Of a stretch of 62,000 nucleotides of DNA, positions 1 through 13,108 are shown piece by piece; position 1 is the first letter of the stretch; every line of letters begins with the position of its first letter. The DNA comes from Gnetum montanum (taxonomy: Eukaryota > Streptophyta > Gnetopsida > Gnetales > Gnetaceae), in assembly GCA_015680685.1 (NCBI GenBank), contig MNCI01001382.1, forward strand, positions 1 through 62,000, given 5' to 3'. Below the pieces are notes generated by a model. That model did no database searches. It worked only from the letters and a program-made list of their open reading frames with translations, and was not told the origin of the DNA. The position numbers and the translations under genes were made by a program.

Positions 1-1574
1 GTGTAGCTCATTGGGAGTGGCACTCCACCTCTGGATGAACTTTTGTACAGGTTCTAGAGGTGCTTGTTTAACCTGTATAAGGCTATCAAGTGTTGCTTCA
101 AGTTTCAAGTTATACTTGAACCTAGTCACGAATTGATATAACAACTCTTCCAGGGAAAAGATGGAATTTCTCGGCAAGGCCCGATACCAATTGAGTGCTC
201 TCCATGCGAGGGACATAGGGAACACTCACAAAATGGCATGGGGCCACGCTTGGAGCAATGCTCATTCTAATCTAAATGTTATATGGTGAGCATTGGGGTC
301 TGTTTTCCCATTATATTTAGTTAGCATGGGTAATGATACACCTTTAGGCAAGATTAGGGATGGAACGGAAGAGCTGATGGGGTCATCATGGTAAAAGTCT
401 ACTACCTTCAACTCTCCATTGACAGCTATTTTGAGGAATTTGACTTTGTCAATTAATTCCTGCATTAGTTTTTTAGCATCTGCCCAGTCTTGGGCGCTAG
501 GTGACATGGCAGCTTGAGGATGTGGTGCAGTGTATAGATTAGATTGTTGAATAGTAGGTTGGAAGGTTGAAAGCTGCGTAGTTAGCGGTTGTACTTGTGG
601 AATGTTCATAGCGGGTGGTACTAAGGGTGGCATATTGTAAGCGAGGGGTTGTTGTTGTTGTGGTTGTGTTTGGGGGATGTTGACCAGTGGCATTGTATGA
701 GGTGGTATGTTGTAGTGAGGGGGTTGATGTGGTTGAGCACCCATTGCCTAGTCATGTTATGTGTAGGAATCCCTTGAACTTGTTGAGTTACGGTGGTAAA
801 AGGGGCTCTGTGAGTTTGGACTCGGGGGATATAATGGGTAGATGTAGATGCCGGTATCACATGTAGCATCTCGATCACGTGAGGTGGGAAGGTTGCCCCT
901 ACATTATTTTGAGGGGGTTGCATTTGTAAGAACGGGGGTGCCGCTGTTACGGGAGAAATTGCAAGGGGAAGCGTGTTGACTTGAACATCGGTTGGTGGAG
1001 GAATAGGGATGAGTGCGGCTACATCTTGTTGAGGTGCATGCGCTTGCATGATGTTCAGTGGCTAGAGAGATGAAGTTTCTCCCATGAATGGGTGAAACAA
1101 CGAGTTTATATAAGTTTGTGGGCTAAGGGTGTGGTATGAGTCTTCATGTTCAAATTGGGCAGCGAACTCGTCCTCCTCTTCGGGTTGAGGGTTTACTACA
1201 GGCTGATCTAGCGATTGGCTCCTTTGCAAGAGGAGTTGTGTGATGAGCTCAAAGTAAGGCTCTGGGACAGGGATGATATCGTATGGGGAAGGAATGAACT
1301 CTTGTCCTCCCTTGTAGAAAAACTCGTATTGCCTTTTAACTTCTATTTTAGCTTGGTCCACAGCTAAGCCGGCTTGTATTTTCAGGCATATGAAGTTGTA
1401 TTGGTCTTGACTTATGATGTTAGATGATGGATTCCTTCCTTGCAACCTAAGGGATCGGCGAGGCCCCACTGTGGGCTGTGCCGCGGGCTGTTGGACTACG
1501 GGCTATTGGACAGCCATGGTGCCCATGATGTCGGTGACTTGGGTGGTTGTAGCAGTGGTGTTTGCGGTGTTCAT
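1..1574 (-). pseudogene. gag: Ty3/gypsy Gag gene, 5' part, lightly decayed
   Basis: Structural capsid-type polyprotein of an LTR retrotransposon, reading leftwards and cut by the window edge. The ATG at 1574 is chosen because the frame stays readable from there through a Thr/Gln-rich N-terminus, a basic RRSLRLQGR block (about residues 39-47), and a long Pro/Gln-rich linker (about 1050-550). It then reaches the conserved Gag core: LPMLTKYNGKTDPNAHH near 340-295, then AWRALNWYRALPRNS and FIQRW at about 215-30, matching the retrotransposon gag family (PF03732). Damage is light: TAG at 1503-1505 and 1062-1064 (both plausible CAG to TAG), TGA at 262-264 and 226-228 (plausible CGA to TGA), and one frame change at about 745-770. 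It is less decayed and richer in CpG than the rest of the window, so it is probably a younger insertion. The zinc knuckle and pol would lie outside the window. Confidence 0.85.
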
Positions 1575-2243
1575 GATGAGCAGTTGAGAATATGTGGTAG
1601 TGAAGGGATATGGAATTAGTGTGCTTAGTGCAACGTAAACCTATGTTCATGGCGTATAGTGTATACACTGGGTCTCAGCGTATAGGCTTCAGCGTAGACA
1701 GCATGTACGTATGCAGTGTATAGTGTCAGTGTAGAGAATCTACGGCATAGAGTGTGCAGTGTATATGCTCAGCAGCATATACAGTGTCAGCATATAGCGT
1801 AAACAAGGTGACAATGTACAGAGTGTAGCGTATACAAACAGCAGCGTAAACGAGTTTTGGGTGTAGACAGGGTCTTGTATGTAGCATAGACAAAGTCTAC
1901 AGCGTAAAGTGAGTAGTGTATGTGTTAGCAGTGTGAACGAAGTTGTGTGTGCAGCATGGACAAAGTCTACAGCGTATATCGTGTAACATATATTCGGCAG
2001 CGTAGACGTTGGGGGTTTTGCAGATAGTCAGCATATGGTTGACCGTGTATACGCTGAGAGACTGGTAGATGGTAAGTTTTAAACGGGGCAGCATAGACGC
2101 TCAACAGCGTAGACGCTGGATGGTTTGTAGACAGTAATTTTTAACAGAGTAGGGTAGATGCTAGGAGGTTTGTAGATAGGGTCGGCATATACTCGATAGC
2201 GTAGACGCTAGGAGTTTTTCAAGCATAGTAAGTTTAAGGTAGA
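1575..2243 (-). other. Untranslated leader of the minus-strand element, packed with the GCGTATACGCT word
   Basis: This is the stretch between the primer binding site and the gag start. It has no convincing ORF. It is filled with copies and near-copies of GCGTATACGCT, GCGTAGACGCT and GCATATAC in both orientations, spaced roughly 20-45 bases. The word stops at the gag start and at the primer binding site. The density is too high and the form too uniform for chance. Confidence 0.7.
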
Positions 2244-2262
2244 GGCCCTCCTTCTAGCGCCA
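2244..2262 (-). other. Primer binding site after the 5' LTR
   Basis: On the minus strand this reads TGGCGCTAGAAGGAGGGCC, a TGG-initial 19-mer of the kind complementary to a tRNA 3' CCA end. It lies five bases inside an LTR edge ending in ACGGTACA (complement of TGTACCGT at 2268) and upstream of gag. I do not assign the tRNA. A decayed version occurs at 33831-33849. Confidence 0.65.
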
Positions 2263-2267
2263 ATTTC

Positions 2268-3450
2268 TGTACCGTCCGAAATCGTCTGTCTCTGGCTAGA
2301 AGGAAACAAAAATCGGGGAATCACGGGACATGCACAGAAGACCCTACCTTCATCTGAGGGTGAGTTGGAATAAACAAAGGTAGAGTACCTTGGATGGTCC
2401 GCATGCGGATCAGGCAAGGATTTTCCCAAACGCACACCGAAGTGCTATACGCTGGGTTATACATGAATGGCGTAACAGGTGTAAAATAAAGCATAAACAA
2501 TGTAATTGATGTGAATGGAGCGTAAACATAAGAGAGCGCAAACAGAATACATGCAATAATTAATGCAAACTGTAACAGATTTTAGGAAGAAAATGTAACA
2601 ATGGCATTTCAAAATGAGAGTACAATGCACCGTTCTAACACAGTTGTGGATTTGACACAAGGCAGACGAAAAGCCCCAATGGATGCAGGAATGACTGTGG
2701 GCTGGTTCACACTATAGGCACAGCGTAGAGGCTATATGCTCAGCATATAGGGTTCTCCAGTGTACAAGGTTCTCTGCTCTGATTCTCAGCGTCTCTTCTC
2801 TGGTTTGCTCTAAAAATTTGCCAACCGACTTGGATCTAGTGAAAAATTGGGGCTTTTATACAGGTTTTGATGTTAGACTTCGGTTGGGTGACACGTGGCA
2901 TGTTGACCGGGTGCAAAAGCATAAAATTTACAAGTGTACAACATGTTACATTTGCTGGGCATATACGCTGTATCTGGTGGGCGTAGACTCTCGGTGTATA
3001 CGCTGGGCATGGAGGGTGTATACGCTAGACATGCTAGGTGTATATGCTGATGGACGCGTTGTTCGTCTGAATTACTGCCTTGTACCCAGTTTTTCTCTGC
3101 AATGTTGTTTTCATGTCATCTTTGGGGATTGCATGCCGGGCGCAAGCATCAGTCGTACAAATTGGATGTACTTGTGGGGTGTGTAGACTGGTCGTGCACG
3201 TTGGGCGTATACGCTGTGAACGTCGAGCGTATACGTTGAATGTATACGCTATGAATGTGAACTTTGAGCGTATACGCTGGGCATATACATTGTGAACTTG
3301 AGCGTATCCACTGGGCATATACGTTGTGAATGTGAACTTTGAGCATATACACTAGGCATATATGCTGAGAATGTAGACTTGGGCGTATACACTGAGAATG
3401 CATACTTAGTGAAAATTAAGCATCTGATCTCTGAAGTTGCCATGTTTGAT
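2268..3450 (-). mobile_element. 5' LTR of the minus-strand Ty3/gypsy element (outer edge approximate)
   Basis: The inner edge is set by the terminal CA on the minus strand at 2268 next to the primer binding site. The outer edge is not certain and lies somewhere at 3430-3560. The LTR carries the same palindromic word as the leader, densest at 2940-3410, including a perfect AGCGTATACGCT at 3267-3278 and a near-perfect hairpin CTATATGCT-C-AGCATATAG at 2732-2750. ORFs that can be drawn here (for example 2208-2435 minus, 2818-3186 plus) are products of LTR and repeat sequence. No target-site duplication can be checked because the other end is outside the window. Confidence 0.6.
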
Positions 3451-3883
3451 ACTAAATGTAGCTGTGGTCATCTATGGGTCCTAGGGATCTTTTTCTTGTT
3501 GGAAAAGTACTAAGCTCGAAATTTTTTGGTGTTTCACTATGGACATTCATAATCTTGTAACCTAATAATTTTTAACATAGCCAATGTAGCCATTCTTCAC
3601 AAAGTTATTTTCAACATTTATAATATTAAAACCTTAAAGCTAAAAAGTCATCAACAATGTATATAGCCAAAACTAAAACTAAAACTTAAAATTTTAAAAA
3701 TAATATATATAGATATACATATACATACATATATATAGCCATGGTCACACTATGTGGCATAAATGTCAAAAAAATAGACCATAAACATTAAAATTTATAC
3801 AACTCAAGCACTAGCCAATATGGACCATACAATGCCCAACATAAAATAAACCAAACTAAAGATCATTGGTAAAGACTATCACA
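3451..3883. other. AT-rich junction, no gene seen
   Basis: Transition from the minus-strand LTR to the 3' flank of the antisense ORF. It includes a TA-rich simple stretch at 3700-3745 and the segment ATAGCCATGGTCACACT near 3737, which recurs in related form near 44057 beyond the end of the unit-4 antisense ORF. I see nothing coding. Confidence 0.5.
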
Positions 3884-6800
3884 TCATGAATCAAGTGGTA
3901 CTACCAGGGCATCCAAAGGGGGAGGAGATGGTTCATCATCATCATCATCATTGCCTATACCACTAGGGCCACCAACATCATAAAGTGCCTATGAAAAAAT
4001 AACACACAACTAATTAGGAACTAGCATAACCAAAACAATGGCATAAATCATGCAAGACTAAACCTTAAAATATAAAACATAAATGGCATCAAAATTGCAA
4101 GGAATCTAGCTCTACAAACTCTCAAAAAAGATGGTGAAGGCTAGTCTCCAAACATTGGAGAATTTGATCTTCCATCATATTTGTGCAATCAATATTCCCA
4201 AAATTGATGCCCATGAAGATGTTGGTCCTATTTACACTAATTCATGATGGAGGCTCTTGTGAGATTGTAGCTATAGAAACCTCATCTATAGCTATAGTAA
4301 TCTATGGGATATGATACTTAAATAATATTATAGTGCTTTCAAAGAGGTTCAAAACACTCTTAGCCTAGATGCCCTAGATAAATAGATCTCTCTTTTATCA
4401 TGCAATTGTCTCCGTATTCAACCACTTCAAGTATGCCTCTCAATAGGCCTTATACTTACACTTGTGATCCTTTTATGTTTTTCCCCACTTCAATATCAAA
4501 GCACCATAATCCTTTTAGTCATGTGTCTTTTAGGAGATCAAGTCCATCTACATCTGCTTCTCATGCAACTCCCGAGAAAGAGCAACCTTATCATGGATGG
4601 TGTACCAATAGAGGGTCCACATGATCTCCTTGGTTTGTAAGGCACCCAAGATATCAAATTTGTCTTCCATAAAGGCCTTATGTTCCTCAAGATCCTAGAT
4701 CCTCTTAAAGTTTTTTTTATTTTCCTATTTCAAGGGCACAACCTATTCCCATAGGGATTTGTTGGACCTCTAAATCTCCCATGAAGCTTTTGTGCATGAA
4801 ACCACTAGATCAGTGGTAGTTTTGTGTAACTTCAAGGGAACATCTAGGGTGTTAAGAGGAAGCTTATACAAGGAGTTAAACTCCATGTCTCAGGTCGATT
4901 CCCATGTAACTAATGGCATTGAAAAAATAACAAAAATATGACCATAAACATGATACAAAAGCTAAGGTAGCCATAGGATAAAACATAACCCGTAGCAAAA
5001 TGACCAAGGCATAGCAAAAAATGATTCATAATAATCTCAAATGTAACCTATTGTAACCAATCAATGATGTACGTTTCCATCCTATGCATGAATTCTATCT
5101 TGTTTAGGACCTCTACCCATGGTTTCATGTGAAACATGGATGTAGAGGCCTTTGCTAGTGGCTCAGGAACTATGATAAGCATAACAATCATTGGATGAGT
5201 AAGAAGTAAGAAATTAAACATAAAATCATAGGAAATAACAAATGAAGCATAGGCATACCTTGATTTTCTATTTTATCCTAATCACCATCATTAGAAATTT
5301 TGATTAGAGGCTTCCTAGGTAGTGTCTCACCAAACAACATGTCAAGATTGTCCATATTTTGCTACAAGAGTGCCTCCTCTACATGCCTTTGTTCCTCCTC
5401 TACCATGGTAGCTATGCATCTTCACTCCTCCTCCTTTGCACTTTTGTGTGCCTCCTCCAGTTTCCTTTATTCTTCTTCCATAGCAATAGCTTGGGGTACT
5501 TAGTTCCATTATTTAGCTATAACCATAACCTATTAGACAAGTTAGCATGTATAGCCATAGGACACAACATACCCAAATATATTAAGAGCATAGCTAGAGA
5601 ATACCTACAACTTCTTGGTTTAAGAAAGGGATCTTGAAGACATTCCTTTGCTTGGATGGTGGCTTTGTTGCTGGTGGTGCTTCCTTAGCTAGCCATTCAA
5701 ATGAGCCTTGATTACCCCATTTGCCTCAGCATGTAATCATTAGGTCCTTTTAATGTTTGCTAAGAATGTAAGAGGTGCCTCCCCCATGTTGTTAAGGGCT
5801 TCATAACAACTAATACTAAGGTTCTTGGTGGTCACAAACAATGAATCTCCCATGTTGTGTAGTGGGTTCTAAGCCTACATAGTTAGATAAATATGTTTTA
5901 TCCAAGGTTGGAAAAGTTGTTTTGGGTCCTGCCACATCCATGATCCATTTCTCTTTACCACCAAGAATTTTTCAAACCTCTTCAAATAGACTATAAAAAA
6001 TAGATAATGAATATGGGCTATCATAGAGGAGTCCAAAGAAAGTTTGAGGATTTCATCTTTGAGGCCTGTAGCTAAGGAAGCAGCCTAGTTAAAGTGAGTC
6101 CCCTTTATCAAGGCCTTCTTGAAGGTCCATCCCTATACAATTGTAACTACCTTCTTTTGCAACAATAATTTAGGAAAGGCCCAAGACCTGAATAAAGAAT
6201 AGGATTCCCTTACATCATGGTTCATAAATCTATCAAGAGCAAGTCCATAGTGGCCTTTGCTAATACTAAGCCACTTATTAATTCCCCATAATGGATGGCC
6301 TCCTTCATGGTTTTGGTGGCAAAAACTATCCTATCAGAAAGAACACCAAATAAGTCACGATAGTTGGCTACACTAATGGTAATGGCAATCAGCATGCCTC
6401 CCACTATGGTGCAGAGCACATTCACTCCTATGTCAGAAGAGTTGATAATGTTCAGAATTTCCATTGAAGAGACAATAGGGCTAGGCACCATGAATACCTT
6501 AAGCAAACGTACACATGTGATGTTTTCATGAATGTTCTAAGGTGTTTGTCCTCTCAATCACTCCTATGCTAGCTCCACCTTATAGAAATTTAGGACTAGA
6601 GTTTCTGTAGAATGTCGAGTGAGGGATATGGTGACATCTGCAAAAGTGGAAGGCCCTATAAGCAAAATACAAGTGCTTAGCATCAGTATAGGTATGTTTA
6701 GATCATAGAATACCTAATACCAAAATATCCATAAAACCTTAGTTATAACATAGAAAACCATTCCCTTTTTCATCTTTCTTCTTTTTGCTAGGTGAAGCTC

Positions 6801-7640
6801 ATGTGGGGCTCCTAGTAGTGATATCCATATCTCTAATGGCCTTGGGAGCTACCCACTAGTTGTGTGTTATTTTAGCAACCAAACACTTCTTATAAATAGG
6901 GTCATAGCTAGTATGGTATTCATAAACGTTTCCTCTTAGCTGTTCAAAAATGACATGCCTGATCTTGCAGCCTTTGGTGAATTTACTCAATTTAGTATGG
7001 GCTACCATCAAGGTTTGATCATTCTCAATCAAGCCTTATTCATTAATCCTATACCTACAATATGTGTGTAAAATTGACAAGGTAGGAATGATGACCAAAT
7101 TAAGTAAAGATAAACCACTAGAACCTATAGTAGTCATGCTTACCCTTGTAATTGGTACACAATGCTTGGAGGATTTTGGAATAAGGACTGAGCTCTTTAT
7201 GACACCATTAGAGTATTTTTCCTATTGTATCATGAATACTCTAGCAATTTTCAGATGCATGAAAGGTATGGTGCACTAATAGTATCTATTAGTTTTCCTG
7301 CTACTCTAGTCTTTGGATCATTGGTTATGAATCAAGCAACTAGACGTGCATACCTAGGCGATAGGGTCTCCACTATGATCTTGATCACATCTACAGACAA
7401 GTGTGACCACATCCTGATACTAACGTTTTGTAGAAGATAGGTGAGGAAATCCCTTTTTCTCATATGAGACCATAGTGACCCCTTTTCTAGGTCCATGTTG
7501 GGAAGAAGGGTGTGGGTTGTGGGTTGGTTGATATAGCATAGAATGTTGACCAACTCCACCACAATGAGAACTAGATTTAGTAGAACCTTGTAGAAGGAAA
7601 ACATGAATGTCATTATAACCACATTTCAACACTTGGAATT
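3884..7640 (-). pseudogene. Antisense ORF (aORF) of the Tat-like element, unit 1
   Basis: Long decayed coding region opposite to pol; function not recognised. The protein reads in pieces from about 7622 leftwards: an N-terminal block with KRDFLTYLLQN and MWSHLSVDVIKIIVETLSPR (7622-7332); LFQNPPSIV near 7160; a block matching RYKVNDQCLIINDQ of the unit-2 copy near 7060-6900; VPSPIVSSMEILNIINSSD (about 6500-6440); a Glu/Lys-rich, probably coiled-coil segment (about 5500-5390); PWVEVLNKIEFM near 5125-5085; and an acidic tail NDDDDEPSPPP before TGA at 3884-3886. The same blocks in the same order occur at 47980-44239, and N-terminal blocks at 26090-25509 and 35621-35367, so this was a real gene. 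Known Tat elements such as Grande and RIRE2 carry antisense ORFs; whether this one is homologous is untested. Many stops and frameshifts make it a pseudogene here. Confidence 0.65.
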
Positions 7641-9470
7641 TCTTGACAAGTTTTATATGAAAAAATATCCTAATCTGGGGTGAAATTATCCCTTGTGAAA
7701 AGCTCTAAGATGTTTATTCAAATTTTCTCAAGAAGTTCCATGAAAACATTATTTCAACATTTAATAGCCTTTTCCTTTGTAGCAAAAATAATATAGCCAA
7801 AACATCATAGCAAGAATTATGCCTTAGTCCAAACCATGCACTAACTTAGAAAAAGCATTAAAACATAGAAAAAATAGCCATAGTATCAAAAAATTTACTA
7901 AAAATAGTAAAAATCTTTTTTTTTCTCATAAAACCAAATTCAAAACATAGTTTACATTTTTAGGCATCCCCAAGGGCATGGAATTTAAAAAAAGAAATTT
8001 CTAGGTATGTCAACCACATCCACCTCCAAAAGGAAAAAGTGCTATAACTAGAATTTAGCCTTATTGATACAGCTGTGATAAAAAATTTATTAAAAATTCA
8101 CCCTATATTTAATTTTAGTGATTCCACCATAAAAGGAATCCTGAAATGATAAAATTTTCAACCATGACCATTACAACAAAAAAAAAAAACATAACCATTT
8201 TTACATAAAACATAGCCAAAAATAACAACACTGTAGTCATAAGCCTAAAACCCCTTTCACGTAGGGTTGGGAAAAAATTCACCAAAATTTTGTATGGGCT
8301 CCAAAAAAACTGATTCCACCACCATTTGAAATCTTGAATCAAATCATATGAACTCATCTTTAAAAAAATTCAAAAATCTTGCCATTTATTCAAAAAAAAT
8401 TTAATAATTTGGATGACAATATGAAAAATGACACAAACCCTAATTACACAACTGAATTGAAATGATCATAACATAATCATTTTACATTTAAATCAAATGA
8501 AATAATAGCCATTAAAAAGATTAAAGGTAATCTTAAAAACTCATAAAATTCAATTTTACCAACATGTAGCCATTTTTTTAGCAAGAAATACACAACATTG
8601 CCTACATTATTTAATCAAAAGATCACCAATAAAACACATAACTTGTAAAGGCTAACTTAATCTAACCATCAATTATAGAAAAAAAATTTAAACCAACTTC
8701 TACCAACCACAAAATGCATCACAATAAAGGGGTAGGATTTTGTTAAAATTTAATTTAGACAAGTCCTTCACCCTTGTTCTAAGAGAAATGGCCCCATGAT
8801 CAAAGTTTTAGAAAAAGCACCAAAATAGCAGGGCTATATTCAAAAATCAACTCTACCAAGGAAAAAATAGCAAAATAGCTCTATATCTACGTGAAAGTAG
8901 CCAATACATGATGTATGATTTCATTAGAGTTCAATTTTATCAAGCCCTTTTGAGTAGATTTGACAAAAAAAAGCCTTTTCCAAGCGAACAAAACATAAAA
9001 TAGCTACAAAATCATGGAAAGGATCCTAGGGAAGGTAGATATCTTCTTGGTTTCCTCATCTAATGCCTAAATATGGGGATTTTTGTTGCTATGTTTCTTC
9101 ATCATGGTTGCACAATGTTGAGGAAGCTTGGAAACTGAAGAAGATTAAGGCTTCTATGTTGGCTAGCAGAAGATTTAAAGCTTCAACATTGAAGATAGAT
9201 GGTTCTTGTTGCAAAAAATTATGCTATGGATCTTCTCTAGTGAGATAAATGTTGGAATGATGATTTGTGATGATTGTTTGTAATATTTGACATTAAAAAT
9301 GAAGTAAACCTAACATTTCCACTCTTAGCCCCCTGTTGCTAATTTTCTGTATTAGAACTCAACATGCACTGAAGTCCAAGGGGGGGAAAGTATACTCCGC
9401 ATTCAAAGTACAAGAGGAAATAGTAATTACTCTTTTTTTTCTTAATTTTTTAAATTTTTAAGCCATGGCC
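7641..9470. other. AT-rich spacer without a gene
   Basis: A- and T-run-rich sequence with phrases such as ATAGCCAAAA and AAAATTCA repeated irregularly. Short ORFs here (8115-8357 minus, 9063-9248 plus) show no family features. Equivalent AT-rich spacers lie between the antisense ORF and the satellite array in the other units (26.9-28.3, 35.6-37.3 and 48.0-49.6 kb). The 5' end of the antisense gene or its promoter would be expected near 7650-8350, but I cannot define it. Confidence 0.5.
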
Positions 9471-9479
9471 CCCATCTTG

Positions 9480-12440
9480 CACCACCATACATGGTGTTTT
9501 GGGTTTGAAACTCTATCAACACTAGGGTTTTTACCCCTTGAATACTAAGAAACATGACCAAGTATTAACCCCCATGCATTCATGCTGGAGATGCCATGCC
9601 CAACATGGATACCAGCCTCCCAGCTCTTAGAACCATTAAAACCAAACTTTCTTGCTATATTTAGCAAATGTAGCTTTCCTCATGCAACCCCAAGCCTCAA
9701 AAGGGGGTTAAACATTATCAAAACTAGACATTTTGGGTTTCCATGCTAGGGTAACACTATACAACATGGAAGAAAGTGGCATAACCCTCATTATTATGCC
9801 CTTGTGCCCATCACACCTAGACCTAACCTCTAGAGTGGGCCCACATGACCTAGAAACCCTCCAACCACCCTTGGTAACCCTAGAACCTCACCAAACCTAG
9901 TTGAAAGTTATTGAAACCTTGGGATTTGGTGGTTAAATGTTGATGAAGGCCTCATTAATGATGATCATCCTAGCTCTAGTGTGGATGGATGGGGGGATGA
10001 CCAAAAGTACCTAAATTGATGACCTAGTTACCATATTTTAACCTCCATACTCATATAGCCTTCGATAACCTAGTTTTGCATTGAAATGAGTTGATTTTTT
10101 GTCTCACATGTTACCCCACACTGGTAAACCATCCCTTCACATTGCCCAATGTGGAGCTAGCATGGAGGCATAGAGGGTATAAAATAAAACCCTTTTCCAT
10201 AACCTCTTGTAGTCAATAACCTTCAAAACTTGAGTTGATTTTGGTATCGTAGACCTTCTTCACATTCAGCACCCTCTCTTCCAAGATGGCAAGCATGGAG
10301 CTAGCATGGATGCTCTTAGGATGTACCATAAAAATCATCACTATGACCTAAAATAGCCCTGTGACCATCCTCGATGACCATTAGACCTTGATGGAGCCTA
10401 CTAAAATCTTTAAATTCCTTGAAATTGGTCAAAAATATTAAAAATCCTTTCTTTGGAATCCTTCTAGTAGGTCCCAAAGTAGCTAGCATGGAACCATCAT
10501 GGAGGCAATGAGGTAAGCTATAAAACCATTGAAAACCCCTTGAAATCACCAAATCTTGATCTTAGGCCTTAACTATTGATGCGAACAACCTTGGAACTAT
10601 ACATGTATAGCCAAATGTGACCTAAAATAGCTAAAAAATTGATTCCATCTTATCTTCCTAGCTACTTCCCTGCTGGTAAGTCTGGAGCTAGCATGGAACT
10701 AGAGGGATTACTCTAAAAATAACCTAGATGAGCTCCAAATTGATAATTTTTTATCTTAAACCCCACCTATTGATCCTAGAAATCATAGGAGATCACATGC
10801 ATGGATGATTGAGGTTAAAATTGGTCCAGATCTAAGGTTTGTGATGCTTCCATGCTAAGGACCTCCTCCTCCATGCTATCCAACATGGAGGTAGCATGGA
10901 GACTAGAGAGGAGAATCATTTAGGACTCACAAAAAATTTAGAGTAACATTAGATGATCTTGCATGCACCTTAGAACCCTGTTGACACATTCTAGAGCCTC
11001 TAAACCTTAAGAAATTAATCAAACATAGCGAAACGTTGATCCCTAGAGATCTTCCTATCTGGTTCCATGCTAGCCAATGTGAAGCTAGCATGGAACTAAA
11101 GGGGAAACCTCTAAAACCCCTCATAAGCTTTCAAATCTACCAAATTTTCACTATAGAGTCTTATTGATAGCTATGGGAGTCACCAAATATTGTGAAACAA
11201 GCCTAAAATAGCCAAAAGTCAATACCCCAAGGTCTTCCACATTGAGCATCCCTTCCTCCATTCTAGCCAACATGGAGCTAGTGTGAAGATAAATGGGGCG
11301 ATCTCTAAAACCACTTTGAAACCCTCCAAACCACTAAATTTCGGCTCTAAACCTTAATATTCGATATTAGTAACCTTGGGAAGTGACATGCATGGTAAAT
11401 TTTCATCAAAATTAGCCTAGAACAAAATCTTTTGATTGTTCCAAGTTTGGCACCATCTCCTACACATTAGCTAGTGTGGAGCTAGTGTTGAGGGCCTACC
11501 TTTTGATCTCAGACAACAAATCAACACTCCAAGAGACCAAGATTCTACATCAGGGACACCTAAGACCTCATAGCCTCAAGATTGTATTTTCTCAACCTAG
11601 TTTTGGCCCTCAAATCCCATCCACTTCCTTCTTCCACATTGTTGAAATCCCCTTAGCATGGATCAAGGGGGTGTGACCTTTCATAGCCCTAAACAACCTT
11701 CAAACATGATCAAAATTACCCAAGAAGTTGGTAAATCAAGGTTTATAGCCCTAGGAACTTAGAAACTTGATTTATTTTCATCCTATATCATCCTACAATC
11801 AAAAGGCAAGAAACATTCCTCTAATCCATGCTAGATCCATGTTGGTTAGCATGGAACCAGTGTGGAGATTGCCTTAGGCCTTATTTAACATCTAAAACCC
11901 TATCCAAATTAGGCCAAAATGCAACCAAAAGATATAAAACTACCATATCTTACTTCCAACAGACTATGCAACATTGTTTGACCTTATTTTAGCTTAGTTT
12001 GGCATCCTCTACACTAAGACCCCTCTCCACCATGCTAGCAAGCATGGATACAGTGCATGTGCCTTTTAAACCTTCTTTTTGGATCATTTTGACCTCTAAA
12101 GTAATCAATTTTGACAAATCTAACCCTTTGCTACCTTGGAAAAGCTCTAGAACCCTAATTTCAATTATTTTGATGTTCTAAAACATGTTTTCCTTAGTCT
12201 CTACATTGGCTCCATGCTAGCCAACTTGGAAGACACTTTTTTGCTCAAGAGGGTGGTTATAGAGGTTGAAATAGGTGTCAAAAGTAGATGATTGCCTTCC
12301 CTAGTGAACTATGTTGACATGAAAGGTAGATAAGTTAAAAATTAACTAGAGAAAGCCTTGAAATCCTCTAGATGTTTTCTCCACATTGAGAAACATCCAT
12401 TCCATTTTGGCCATCATGGAAGTAGGGGCTCCTTATGTGG
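9480..12440. repeat. Satellite array with word CCATGCTAG / CTAGCATGG, period about 193 bp
   Basis: Tandem, diverged monomers. Each monomer carries an inverted pair such as CCATGCTAGCCAACATGG followed by AGCTAGCATGG. Starts of the AGCATGG half were read at 10303, 10495, 10690, 10893, 11088, 11280, 11484, 11655, 11848 and 12041, giving spacings of 171-204 with most at 192-195. Between words the monomers share phrases such as GACATGCATGGT and CAGATCTAAG. No ORF is credible. The array sits in the intron-like block of unit 1, upstream of its RT. Confidence 0.8.
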
Positions 12441-12449
12441 ACACTTCAA

Positions 12450-13108
12450 AATGATTGATTTTTCAATCCAAACAACCTAGAAATACCCTTGATTGATGTC
12501 CAAACTCATTCATAACCCTTGATGCCTAAAAACATGGCTTGTGAAGGCCTAAAACTATCAAAACCTAATCCTTTGTTTATCCATATTAGCCAAGTTTCAA
12601 CATATGTAGCCTATTTGTCTTGGTTTGGCCTTGTTACATGATGTTTTGACTTATTTTTAATCTTTTGTTGCATTGTTGACCTTCTAGACCTAGTATGGCC
12701 CTTATATAGCCATAGATGTTCTTTATGTTCCTTATTATAGTGTTATTTTTCTTTTTTAGCCTTTGATTGATATCAAATAATGGGATTTGGCCTTCCATAA
12801 CCACCATTTAACACCATGTAACCATGGCTCACTAAGATCTTAAATAGGCATCATGGCTTGGTAAGGCATAAAACTGGAAAAACTATAATCCTTGTTGATC
12901 ATTTGTAGCCTTATTTCACATACTTTCATTTGTTTGACCTTTATTTGACCCTTATTGCATCTTTTTTGCTCGTTTTTGCTCTATTTATAACCTTGGATTA
13001 CCTTGTTTGCATTAGAATAACATGTATTTGCATAATTTTATAGCACTCTAGCATTTTTTATTCATATTTACCCATGTGTCATTTAATGTGCTTTTGGTTG
13101 ATATGTAG
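12450..13108 (+). promoter_or_regulatory. T-rich tract ending in a putative 3' splice acceptor (unit 1)
   Basis: Pyrimidine-rich, non-coding sequence ends with TTTTGGTTGATATGTAG at 13108, followed by GATCAAACTATGAGTACC. The same junction occurs at 31988, 39755 and 53249. The reading frame of pol continues upstream of its first ATG (Asp-Gln-Thr) up to exactly this AG, and the TAG itself would be an in-frame stop. This fits a splice acceptor, as known for the intron between protease and RT in Ogre elements. The 5' donor was not identified. The tract closely matches 31380-31988. Confidence 0.5.

Noticed and set aside
2208-3443. Overlapping ORFs on both strands (for example 2208-2435 minus, 2818-3186 plus, 3034-3403 minus)
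   Set aside because: They lie in LTR sequence and in the GCGTATACGCT repeats. The repeat gives open frames in several phases and the proteins are Tyr/Thr/Cys-rich repeats without family features.
7064-7440. Plus-strand ORFs at 7064-7279 and 7225-7440
   Set aside because: They are opposite the antisense ORF, whose minus-strand reading has homologues in three other units. The plus frames do not.
9480-12440. CRISPR-like appearance of evenly spaced palindromic repeats
   Set aside because: Repeats are diverged, spacers are related to each other, no cas genes are present, and the context is a plant retrotransposon. It is a satellite.
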